64,000 nucleotides of DNA, taken from Xanthomonas sp. DAR 35659. Lineage in GTDB: Bacteria; Pseudomonadota; Gammaproteobacteria; Xanthomonadales; Xanthomonadaceae. Made by a program: the position numbers and the translations under genes. Shown here piece after piece: positions 29,076 through 36,135 of the stretch (its first letter is position 1; the number at the start of each line of letters is the position of its first letter). Location: positions 3,958,001 through 4,022,000 of the forward strand of contig NZ_CP162488.1 of NCBI RefSeq assembly GCF_041242975.1. The letters run 5' to 3'. A model generated the notes under the pieces. That model ran no database searches, was not told where the DNA came from, and saw nothing but the letters and a program-made list of their open reading frames with translations.

Positions 29076-29381
29076 CTACACGTAGCGCGGGATCGGCCCC
29101 AACTGCGGCGTCTGGTCGGGCAGTTCCACCTGCGTTTCGTCCACGTAGCACCAGCCCCAGCCTTCGGGCGGATCGTAGCCCTCGATGATCGGGTGTGCGG
29201 TGGCGTGGAAGTGCTTGCTGGCGTGGCGGTGGGGCGAATCGTCGCAGCAGCCGACATGGCCGCAGCTGCGGCACAGGCGCAGGTGCACCCACGGGCTGCC
29301 GATCCTGAGGCACTCCTCGCACCCGCGCGCGCTCGGGTTGACCTCGGCGATGCTGGAAAGATGCGTACACCGTGCGCTCAT
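29076..29381 (-). CDS. UBP-type zinc finger protein
   Basis: A 101-residue stand-alone Znf-UBP domain. The ligand pattern is visible as C5/H6, CEEC, CRSCGHVGCCDD, then HASKHFHATAHPI and a final WGWCYVDE. In eukaryotes this fold binds the ubiquitin C-terminus; the bacterial role is unknown. Its ATG overlaps the stop of the upstream cNMP/FAD oxidoreductase by four bases (ATGA), so the two are translationally coupled and probably work together. Confidence 0.9.
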   Translation of the reverse strand: MSARCTHLSSIAEVNPSARGCEECLRIGSPWVHLRLCRSCGHVGCCDDSPHRHASKHFHATAHPIIEGYDPPEGWGWCYVDETQVELPDQTPQLGPIPRYV

Positions 29382-31084
29382 GCGCTGGCCCTCTCGTTGG
29401 CGGCGGGCGCACTGCGCCGCGCCAGGAACTGATGGATCTGCGCGACCACCGCGGCGCCCTCGCCCACCGCCGCGGCCACGCGCTTGACCGAACCGGCGCG
29501 TACGTCGCCGATCGCGAACACGCCCGGCCGGTCGGTCTCCAGCGGCAGCGCCGGCACCTGCCCGAGCGCCGGCTCGGCGCCGGTGACGACGAAGCCGGCG
29601 TGGTCCAGGCGCACGCAGCCGTCCACCCAGCCACTGTTGGGGTCGGCGCCGACGAACAGGAACAGATGGCGCAGGTTGCAGCGGTGGGTCGCGCCGGTGG
29701 CGCGGTCGCGGAACTCCGCGCTGGCCAGGCGCTGCGACGCATCGGCCTGCAGCGACACCACCTCGGTGCCGGTATGCAATTCGACGTTCGGCAGCGCGGC
29801 GATGCGCTCGATCAGGTAGCGCGACATCGACGCTTCCAGCCCGGGTCCGCGCACGATCAGGTGCAGACGCTTGACCTTCGGCGCCAGGAACACCACCGCC
29901 TGGCCCGCGGAATTGCCGCCGCCGACCAGGGCCACCTCCTCGCCCTCGCACAACCGCGCCTCCACCGGCGAGGCCCAGTACGACACGCCGTTACCCTCGA
30001 ACGCGGCCAGGTTGGCGATGTCCGGGCGGCGGTAACGCGCGCCGGAGGCGATCACCACGGTGCGCGCCTGCACGCGCAGGCCGTCGCGCATTTGCAGTTG
30101 CAGCGGCGCGGCGCTGCACTCCTCGGCGGTGGCCGCATCGCAGTGCAGATGGCTCACTTCCAGCGGCAACGCCAGTTCCGCGCCGAACTTCAGCGCCTGG
30201 TTGTAGGCGCGCCCGGCCAGGGCCTGGCCGGAGATGCCGGTGGGAAAGCCCAGGTAGTTCTCGATCCGCGCCGAGGCGCCGGCCTGGCCGCCGATCGCGC
30301 GCTGGTCCAGCACCAGCACCGACAGTCCTTCGGAGGCGGCGTACACCGCGGTCGCCAGCCCGGCCGGGCCGGCGCCGACGATGGCCACGTCGTAGCGCTT
30401 GCGCGGATCCAGCTCCGGAATCATGCCCAGGCAATGCGCGGCCTCGGCATCGCCGGGACGCCGCAGCACTTCGCCGCTGGGGCAGACCATCAGCGGCAGT
30501 TCGTCGTGGCGGATGCCCAGGCGTTCGACCAGCGCGCGGCCCTCGTCGTCGTTGGCCGCGTCCAGGAACGTGTTGGGATAGCCGTTGCGGGTCAGGAAGC
30601 CCTGCAACCGGGTCAGGCGCGCCTCGCCCGGTTCGCCGATCAGCACCGAACCGGCGGTGTCGCCCTCGATCAGGCCGACCCGGCGCAGGATCAGCGCGCG
30701 CATCACGATCTCGCCGACATCGGCCGAGCTGATCATCAGCGAACGCAGATGCGCCGCATCGAACGGCACCGCGACACAGCCCTCCGCGCCGGCACGGCCT
30801 CCGGCCAGCGAAGCGCGCCCGGCCAACTGGCTGACCTCGCCGGTGAACTGCCCGGCGGTGTGTTCGGTGACCGGCTTCTCGTGGCCCAGGCCATCGCGGC
30901 GCACCACCGCGATCGAGCCCTGCACCACCAGCCACACCGGCGCCGGATGATCGCCGACCGCGAACACCTCCTCGCCCGGAGCGAAGCTGCGCGGCGCGCC
31001 GCTGGCGAAACGGCGCGCGGTCTCCATCTGCGTCGGGTCCAGCTCCGGGAACATCTGATGGCGACGGGTATCGGCCAGGCTCAT
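29378..31084 (-). CDS. cNMP-binding / thioredoxin-like / FAD oxidoreductase fusion
   Basis: A 568-residue three-part protein. Residues about 1-130 form a cyclic-nucleotide-binding domain (FAPGEEVFAVGD, AGQFTGEVSQLAGRAS). Residues about 160-230 look thioredoxin-like (RLTRLQGFLTRNGYPNTFLD). From about 235 a thioredoxin-reductase-like part follows, with FAD motif VAIVGAGPAGLATAVYAA, NADPH motif VALVGGGNSAGQA and a closing VFAIGDV. The CxxC of true thioredoxin reductases is absent: the corresponding region reads YWASPVEARLC. The redox partner is therefore unclear. MSLADTRR at 31084 has the better ribosome site of two nearby ATGs. Confidence 0.87.
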   Translation of the reverse strand: MSLADTRRHQMFPELDPTQMETARRFASGAPRSFAPGEEVFAVGDHPAPVWLVVQGSIAVVRRDGLGHEKPVTEHTAGQFTGEVSQLAGRASLAGGRAGAEGCVAVPFDAAHLRSLMISSADVGEIVMRALILRRVGLIEGDTAGSVLIGEPGEARLTRLQGFLTRNGYPNTFLDAANDDEGRALVERLGIRHDELPLMVCPSGEVLRRPGDAEAAHCLGMIPELDPRKRYDVAIVGAGPAGLATAVYAASEGLSVLVLDQRAIGGQAGASARIENYLGFPTGISGQALAGRAYNQALKFGAELALPLEVSHLHCDAATAEECSAAPLQLQMRDGLRVQARTVVIASGARYRRPDIANLAAFEGNGVSYWASPVEARLCEGEEVALVGGGNSAGQAVVFLAPKVKRLHLIVRGPGLEASMSRYLIERIAALPNVELHTGTEVVSLQADASQRLASAEFRDRATGATHRCNLRHLFLFVGADPNSGWVDGCVRLDHAGFVVTGAEPALGQVPALPLETDRPGVFAIGDVRAGSVKRVAAAVGEGAAVVAQIHQFLARRSAPAANERASA

Positions 31085-31273
31085 CGGCATCCTTTGGGCA
31101 TCGGGCGGCGCGCACAGCATGCGATGCAGGGGCGGCCCCGGCAATCACCCATTTTGGGAAGGCGCTCCCGCTGCCGCGGCGTGCTCTTGTGTTCGCGCGG
31201 CGATGCCCCATCCAGGTGGTGCGAGGTTTCCGCCGGCGTTCGACCGGCCCCATCGCCCACAAGGAATCGCCCC

Positions 31274-31804
31274 ATGTCCGTCTCGATGTATCGCCTTACC
31301 GTCCCGGTGTTCCTGCGCGGTCTGGGCGTGCTGCACCATTACGTGGCGTTGGCCGAGCGCCATGCGCAGGACACTGGTCTGGACCCGCAGGCCCTGATCG
31401 ACGCGCGCCTGGCGCCGGACATGCTCGGCTTCGCCGGGCAGATCCAACGCGCTTCGGACACGGCGAAGAACACCATCGGTCGCCTCAGCGACATCGCGCC
31501 GCCCCGCATGCCCGACGACGAAACCACCCTCGCGCAGTTGCGCGAGCGTATCGCCGCCACCCAGCGCTTCCTGCACGGCGTGGACGCCACGGCCCTGGAC
31601 GGCGCGCAGGAACGCGCGGTCTCGCTGAGCGCAGGCAAGCTGAAGGCCGAGTTCAACGGCAGCGACTATGTGCTGACCTTCGCCTTGCCGAACTTCTTCT
31701 TCCATGTCGCCACCGCGCACGCGATCCTGCGCCAACAGGGCGTGGCGGTGGGCAAGCTCGACTACCTGGGACCGTTCGACACGGTATCCACCGAGACGAC
31801 CTAA
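31274..31804 (+). CDS. DUF1993 family protein
   Basis: A 176-residue helical protein of the DUF1993 family (DinB-like fold group), with a typical start SMYRLTVPVFLRGLGVLHHYV and the late segment NFFFHVATAHAILRQQGV. The function is unknown; the fold is shared with metal-dependent thiol-binding enzymes. AAGGAA precedes the ATG. The 142-bp repeat begins at its stop codon. It is divergent from the FAD oxidoreductase. Confidence 0.88.
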   Translation: MSVSMYRLTVPVFLRGLGVLHHYVALAERHAQDTGLDPQALIDARLAPDMLGFAGQIQRASDTAKNTIGRLSDIAPPRMPDDETTLAQLRERIAATQRFLHGVDATALDGAQERAVSLSAGKLKAEFNGSDYVLTFALPNFFFHVATAHAILRQQGVAVGKLDYLGPFDTVSTETT

Positions 31805-32092
31805 GCCCCTCTCCCACCGGGAGAGGGGTTGGGGTGAGGGTCCGGCGCGAAAGCGACGCGCGGAGTCTGGGTGCGCGAGGCTGCGCCCGTACCCTCATCC
31901 GCCCCTGCGGGGGCACCTTCTCCCGACGGGAGAAGGAACAGCGCTAGCCCCTCTCCCACCGGGAGAGGGGTTGGGGTGAGGGTCCGGCGCGAAAGCGACG
32001 CGCGGAGTCTGGGTGCGCGAGGCTGCGCCCGTACCCTCATCCGCCCCTGCGGGGCTCCTTCTCCCGATGGGAGAAGGGAACAGCCAGCGCGG
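31804..32092. repeat. 142-bp repeat, two copies on the opposite strand
   Basis: Two units begin at about 31804 and 31946, spacing 142 bases, in the reverse orientation relative to the array at 3296-3940. They contain the same CCCTCTCCCACCGGGAGAGGG and CCTTCTCCC..GGGAGAAGG hairpins. The first starts inside the DUF1993 stop codon. They fill most of the gap before the HD hydrolase gene. Confidence 0.9.
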
Positions 32093-32130
32093 AGTAAAGG
32101 CTATCGCTGTCGATAGCCCATCAGGAACAA

Positions 32131-32781
32131 CTACGCCAACGACGGCGCAGCAATTCTCCCTGCCGAATCAGCATCAAACGCCACATCCGCCAACGCATGC
32201 ATCCGCGCCACCGCCGCCGCGAACGGACGCAGCACCGCGACACCGCGCCCGGCGAAGACCGCATGCAGCGCCGCGTAGTACCACAAGGTGCCGTCCCGCC
32301 CAGCGGTGAAGCGCTCGAACACCTCCACGCCCACCTCCGGATCCTCCAGGTCGGCAACAATGCTGCGCGCGTTGTACAGCTTGTCGCAGGCCGACACCAA
32401 CAGCACCGCGTCCGGCGCCTGGCCCAGATGCACCAGATAGGCCTGCTTGCGGATGCGCCAGTCGCGGCGCTTGGCCGGCACGTCGTCCTGCGCCGCCTTG
32501 TGCTCGGCACTGGCGTCGGTGCAGGCCATCACGATCGCCGCCACCGCATCGCCGAACTGCGCGCGGATCACCGCCTCGTGCCCGGCGCCGCAGTCCTCGA
32601 CCACGTCGTGCAACAAGGCCGCGATCGCCTGGTCCTCGTCGCCCCCGGCCTCCAGCACCAGCGTGGACACGCCCAGCACATGGCTGAAATACGGCACCGT
32701 GCCGCCCTTGCGGAACTGGCCGGCATGGGCGATGCGCGCGTAGTCCACGGCGCGCGCGTAACGTTCGGTGAGAGCGGTCAT
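32131..32781 (-). CDS. HD-domain hydrolase, Mesh1/SpoT-like
   Basis: A 216-residue HD phosphohydrolase. The order HAGQFRKGGTVPYFSHVLGV, then LLHDVVEDC, then KLYNARSIVADL matches the hydrolase half of RelA/SpoT proteins, whose HD residues bind the metal used to split (p)ppGpp. There is no synthetase, TGS or ACT domain, so it resembles small alarmone hydrolases; it could also act on other nucleotides. AGGAAG precedes the ATG at 32781. Confidence 0.82.
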   Translation of the reverse strand: MTALTERYARAVDYARIAHAGQFRKGGTVPYFSHVLGVSTLVLEAGGDEDQAIAALLHDVVEDCGAGHEAVIRAQFGDAVAAIVMACTDASAEHKAAQDDVPAKRRDWRIRKQAYLVHLGQAPDAVLLVSACDKLYNARSIVADLEDPEVGVEVFERFTAGRDGTLWYYAALHAVFAGRGVAVLRPFAAAVARMHALADVAFDADSAGRIAAPSLA

Positions 32782-32845
32782 GCGGGCTTCCTGACGGGAC
32801 AAGCCCGCATTATCGCCAAATCCGCGCGCCACTACCGCCGAGCGG

Positions 32846-33424
32846 TCACCCCGGCCGCACCCGGAACACCACGCTCATCCGCGGCCCCACCGGGCGCGCC
32901 GTCTTGGGGATGCCGTGCTCGTGGGTGAGCTGCGAGGCATGGCTCATCGCCAGCAGGCTGCCCGGCGCCAGGTCCAGCGAGAGCGTCCGGCGGTCGCTGG
33001 CCTTGGCGCGAATGTTCATGCGCCGAGGCGCCCCCAGCGACACCAGCGCGATGGGATGCGGCGCAACCAGCGTGTGCAGCTTGTCGTTGTGCATCGCCAC
33101 GCTGTCGCGGCCGTCGCGGTAGAGATTCAGGCCCACCGTGGTGTACGGCGCCGGCAGCCGTGCCTGCACCAGCGCGTGCAGGTCGCGCAGCGGCAAGGCC
33201 TCAGGCAGCGCCTGCAAGCCATACGAGGCCAGCAAGCGCGGCACATCCACGACCCGGTCGTACATCGGCCGGCGCAGGCATTGCCAGGCGGCCCTATCGC
33301 GCAGCGTCGCGAACCATGCCTGAGCCACGGCCGGATCCAGCAACTGCGGCCAGTAGCGGATACCGCCTTCGGCATCGTCCACCAGGCAGTGCGGGGCAGC
33401 GTCGGCGTGAGCGAACAGATCCAT
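32846..33424 (-). CDS. AlkB-type alpha-ketoglutarate-dependent dioxygenase
   Basis: A 192-residue Fe(II)/2-oxoglutarate dioxygenase, probably repairing alkylated nucleic acid. Iron ligands appear as the HxD of VAMHNDK and the distal His in LTHEHGIPKT. The 2OG-binding Arg lies in PRMSVVFRVRPG, and NLYRDGRDSVAMH is the family signature. The start MDLFAHAD fits AlkB length; a second ATG at 33460 would add 12 residues. The upstream extension of the frame is not homologous. Confidence 0.87.
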   Translation of the reverse strand: MDLFAHADAAPHCLVDDAEGGIRYWPQLLDPAVAQAWFATLRDRAAWQCLRRPMYDRVVDVPRLLASYGLQALPEALPLRDLHALVQARLPAPYTTVGLNLYRDGRDSVAMHNDKLHTLVAPHPIALVSLGAPRRMNIRAKASDRRTLSLDLAPGSLLAMSHASQLTHEHGIPKTARPVGPRMSVVFRVRPG

Positions 33425-33613
33425 GGGCAGAAGATGGGGACGCGGCGGAAGGGGCGCCATCGCACCATCTGAACGGCTCAGCGGCTGCGACAGCGGCACG
33501 ACCGGACGCGCACCGCGACGAATGCTTACTTTTCCCCTGCGCCGCGTTAACGTTAGGCTTGCCAGCATGCAATACCGGTTTCCGTCCCACTTCAGCACAG
33601 GCGATACGCACGC

Positions 33614-33913
33614 ATGAGCGCAGCGCGCACCACGACAGCAGACGTCCCCACCGACCACGCCACCTCCGGCTCCGGCACGAACAACGCGGCACCCGTCGCC
33701 CGCGCGCCGACACCGACCGCCACGCTGGCGCGCGGTACACCCCGCGCCTCCAACAGCAACGTGTTTCAGTCGCCGTTGTCCGCCGGCGGCGCGGATGCCG
33801 AACAGCGTCTGCGCGCGCAACGCGCTCAACGGCTGGCCCAGGTTGCGGCGATCGGCAGCGTGGCGGCGTTGGCCGCGGTCGCACTGATCGCCTGGCGTCG
33901 CGCGCGCCGTTGA
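33614..33913 (+). CDS. Small protein with a C-terminal membrane anchor
   Basis: A 99-residue hypothetical protein: a Thr/Ala/Pro-rich disordered first 60 residues, a basic RLRAQRAQRLAQ, then one hydrophobic segment (VAAIGSVAALAAVALIAW) and RRARR. It would be a tail-anchored inner-membrane protein. The ribosome site is weak and I recognise no family. The codon pattern fits a gene, but it could be spurious. Confidence 0.45.
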   Translation: MSAARTTTADVPTDHATSGSGTNNAAPVARAPTPTATLARGTPRASNSNVFQSPLSAGGADAEQRLRAQRAQRLAQVAAIGSVAALAAVALIAWRRARR

Positions 33914-34152
33914 CACGCACCCCGCCACGGCGTGGCGCTTGTACTGCGCAGCCCCGGAAGCGTCCCGTGCGCCGACGGGATCGGGTTCGTCGCCATGGCA
34001 GCAAGCGCCACAGCGACCTTGTCTCCGCAAGAAAGCTTAGATCCCGCGCCCTCCTGCAGATCGGCCGCCACAGCCACGCGCTACAATGAGCGCCTCAGCG
34101 CGTCGCAGAAAGCGACACACCTGCCATGCCGCCGCCCCGCAGGAGAGTCCGC

Positions 34153-34572
34153 ATGAAGTCATGGCACGTCACCGTCCGAATCGCAATCCTGCTGCTCACC
34201 TCCGCCTGCAGCATGCCCGCCGCCGCGGGCAAGATGCCGATGGCCTCCGATGTGCTGGCCGTCCCCGCCGACGTGCCGACCCACGTGCTGTTCACCTGCG
34301 CCGAGGACACCATCGCCCGGTTTTCCGACACCAGCAGTTCCTGGCCCAAGGTCACCCGCAAGGACACCGCCGCCGGCGTCTTGGAGTCCGGCGATTTCCC
34401 GGAAAGGAACCGAACCGGCTTCCGCATGCACATCGAGCGCCCGCAAGGCGCCGCGCAGGCAAAGATCACCCTCAAGGGTGCCGGCGCCTACTTCACCGAT
34501 CTGGGCGTGGACCAGGCGATGCAGGACCTCAAATCGGAACTGGACACCTGCATCGCCAGCCAGCACCTGTAG
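34153..34572 (+). CDS. Small exported protein, possible lipoprotein
   Basis: A 139-residue protein with an N-terminal export signal (MKSWHVTVRIAILLLTSAC). C19 could be a lipidation site although the LTSAC box is not ideal; cleavage near PAAAG is the alternative. The mature part has one further Cys pair candidate (FTCAEDT and LDTCIAS). AGGAGAG precedes the ATG. No family is recognised. It is 27 bases upstream of the next gene and probably co-transcribed with it. Confidence 0.7.
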   Translation: MKSWHVTVRIAILLLTSACSMPAAAGKMPMASDVLAVPADVPTHVLFTCAEDTIARFSDTSSSWPKVTRKDTAAGVLESGDFPERNRTGFRMHIERPQGAAQAKITLKGAGAYFTDLGVDQAMQDLKSELDTCIASQHL

Positions 34573-34599
34573 TTCCGCTCACTTGGGAAGAAGCGCTGC

Positions 34600-35241
34600 A
34601 TGCCCACCTACTCCATCGAAGCGCGGTCACTCAGCGTTCTCGGCATTGCCGGGCATGCGTTCTGGGTTCTGCGCGACGAACAGGGCAAGGCCCTGGCCGA
34701 ACTGCACGGCCTGGCCACCGACCGACAGACCGGCAGGCCGATTCCGATCGGCACCGACGCCCGCAGGCACGCGCTGCGCGCTTGGCACTACGCGCATGAC
34801 GCCGACTACGCCAGTTCCATCGGCGCCGAGGCCGACAGCACCAGCTACATCCGGCCGAACCAGCCCTCTCGTATCGTAGCCACCGGCGACAAGGACGATA
34901 TCCTGGCGCGCTGGAATACGGCGGCGCGCGCCGTGCCTGAACTCAACGCCCGGGACCTGGACTACCCCAACTACGGCTTCAAACTGCTCGGTGGCACCAT
35001 CAACAGTAACTCGACCTTTCGCACCTTCGGCGAACTGATGGGCGTGCCGGTATCTGCCTTATCTCGCAGACTGCAACCGGGCATTGTCAACTGCATGCTG
35101 TCGCGTGATCGCATCGAGGCGCTGCGTTACCGCGAGGGAACGGAGGAGGACAGAAAGTGTGTCTGCACACGGGCCAGCGATGCTATCCGCCTAGTCGAAG
35201 CGTGCAAGCATGCCATTCCGAGGCAAATCCGCAGCGTCTGA
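34600..35241 (+). CDS. Unrecognised protein with a possible papain-like fold
   Basis: A 213-residue protein with no signal peptide. It starts with GHAFWVLRDEQGKALAELHG at 18-37 and later has DYPNYGFKLLGGTINSNST. That order, a GHxF strand with His and a later NSNS turn in place of NCNS, recalls permuted papain-like or lipase-type hydrolase domains seen in bacterial effectors. A nucleophilic Cys is not obvious. No XVIPCD-like tail is present. Pairing with the exported protein just upstream raises an effector/immunity or enzyme/inhibitor possibility. Confidence 0.6.
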   Translation: MPTYSIEARSLSVLGIAGHAFWVLRDEQGKALAELHGLATDRQTGRPIPIGTDARRHALRAWHYAHDADYASSIGAEADSTSYIRPNQPSRIVATGDKDDILARWNTAARAVPELNARDLDYPNYGFKLLGGTINSNSTFRTFGELMGVPVSALSRRLQPGIVNCMLSRDRIEALRYREGTEEDRKCVCTRASDAIRLVEACKHAIPRQIRSV

Positions 35242-35281
35242 GGTCAGCCTGGACGAGAGGTTTATCGCAGCCGAAAATCGG

Positions 35282-35578
35282 TCATGGCGCATCATGATCG
35301 GCGCCATCGCCCTGGGCCTGATAGGGGGACTGCCGCTGCGCCGGCCACGACACCTCGCGCAGCACCATGTCCAACTGTTCCGCGAGCAGTTCCATGCAGA
35401 CCGCCAGCTCGCCCGCACGCACCTTCGGGGCGGCCTCACGTTCCTCGGCCACGCTGCGTGGCTCTGCCAGTCTTGCGAGGAACTTGATGAACTCGCCCAG
35501 CCGCACCAGCCGGAACTGGCTCTCTTCGGGCAGAAAATAGCCCGACATTTCCAGATCGTCCGTTCTGTACTCCGACAT
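35282..35578 (-). CDS. Small Xanthomonas-type hypothetical protein (XAC0151-like)
   Basis: A 98-residue protein with MSEYRTDDLEMSGYFLPEES and RLVRLGEFIKFLARLAEPRS near the start, followed by a charged helix (GELAVCMELLAEQLDMVLRE). From memory it matches a xanthomonad-specific family annotated after XAC0151; this needs a search. AAGGAGAGG gives a strong ribosome site for the ATG at 35578. A minus-strand terminator lies about 170 bases upstream, so its promoter must lie in between. The function is unknown. Confidence 0.7.
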   Translation of the reverse strand: MSEYRTDDLEMSGYFLPEESQFRLVRLGEFIKFLARLAEPRSVAEEREAAPKVRAGELAVCMELLAEQLDMVLREVSWPAQRQSPYQAQGDGADHDAP

Positions 35579-36135
35579 CGTCGCCTCTCCTTCCATGAAG
35601 TGGCCGTCCGCCGCCATGGCGGACGGGAAGTCGGGAGGCTAGAAACCGCGAACAGCCGGCGGGTTTATTCCCCTTGCGGGTGTTGTATTCACCGCCCTCC
35701 CGACGCAGAACGTCGCGTCGGTTGCACCTGCGAAGCATGCAGGCACAAAAAACCCACCGGTTTGTCGGAGGTGGGTACCGCTGTTCGAGGAGTTTCTAGG
35801 CTCCGTTTAGTAATTTTGCTACTGGCCGAGTGGCGCGTCAATAGGCTGGAGCGAGTTCGACTCTCACAGGAAGTCAGCGCAAGTAGAGCTGGCGCGACGT
35901 TGATCCAAGGCGGCAGCGATCCGCTGCCAGGCAGCACATCCTGACTCGTTGCCTCAGTACACATGGCATCAAGACCGTGAATGAAAAGGCCAAGAACCCA
36001 GGAGCAAAACGGAAGACGCGCAAGCCCCGCATCCATGAAAACCCATGCCTCCGATCTAGATCTACAGGCGCCCGCCTACGCAATCCAGCCCATACAATCC
36101 CCTTTACCAAAGACTTGGCCAATCGGGGGAACGGC
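35579..36135. other. Gene-free stretch upstream of hsdR
   Basis: About 560 bases at the left border of the restriction-modification island. It holds a CCTGC..GCAGG inverted repeat near 35727, the minus-strand terminator at 35747-35776, and an AT-richer segment (35800-35840) that may contain promoters. No integrase, tRNA or attachment site is evident. Open frames here look accidental. Confidence 0.5.
35747..35776 (-). terminator. Minus-strand intrinsic terminator
   Basis: On the minus strand ACCCACC and GGTGGGT pair across an 11-base loop and are followed by six T. The transcript it ends is not obvious, because the nearest leftward gene (35282-35578) lies downstream of it. It may be a remnant of a neighbouring lost gene, or an attenuator in the leader of that gene. 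Confidence 0.7.

Noticed and set aside
35815..35900. tRNA-like T-arm (GAGTTCGACTCTC) near the left border of the restriction island
   Set aside because: No acceptor stem, anticodon arm or CCA end could be fitted, so it does not support a tRNA or attachment-site fragment.
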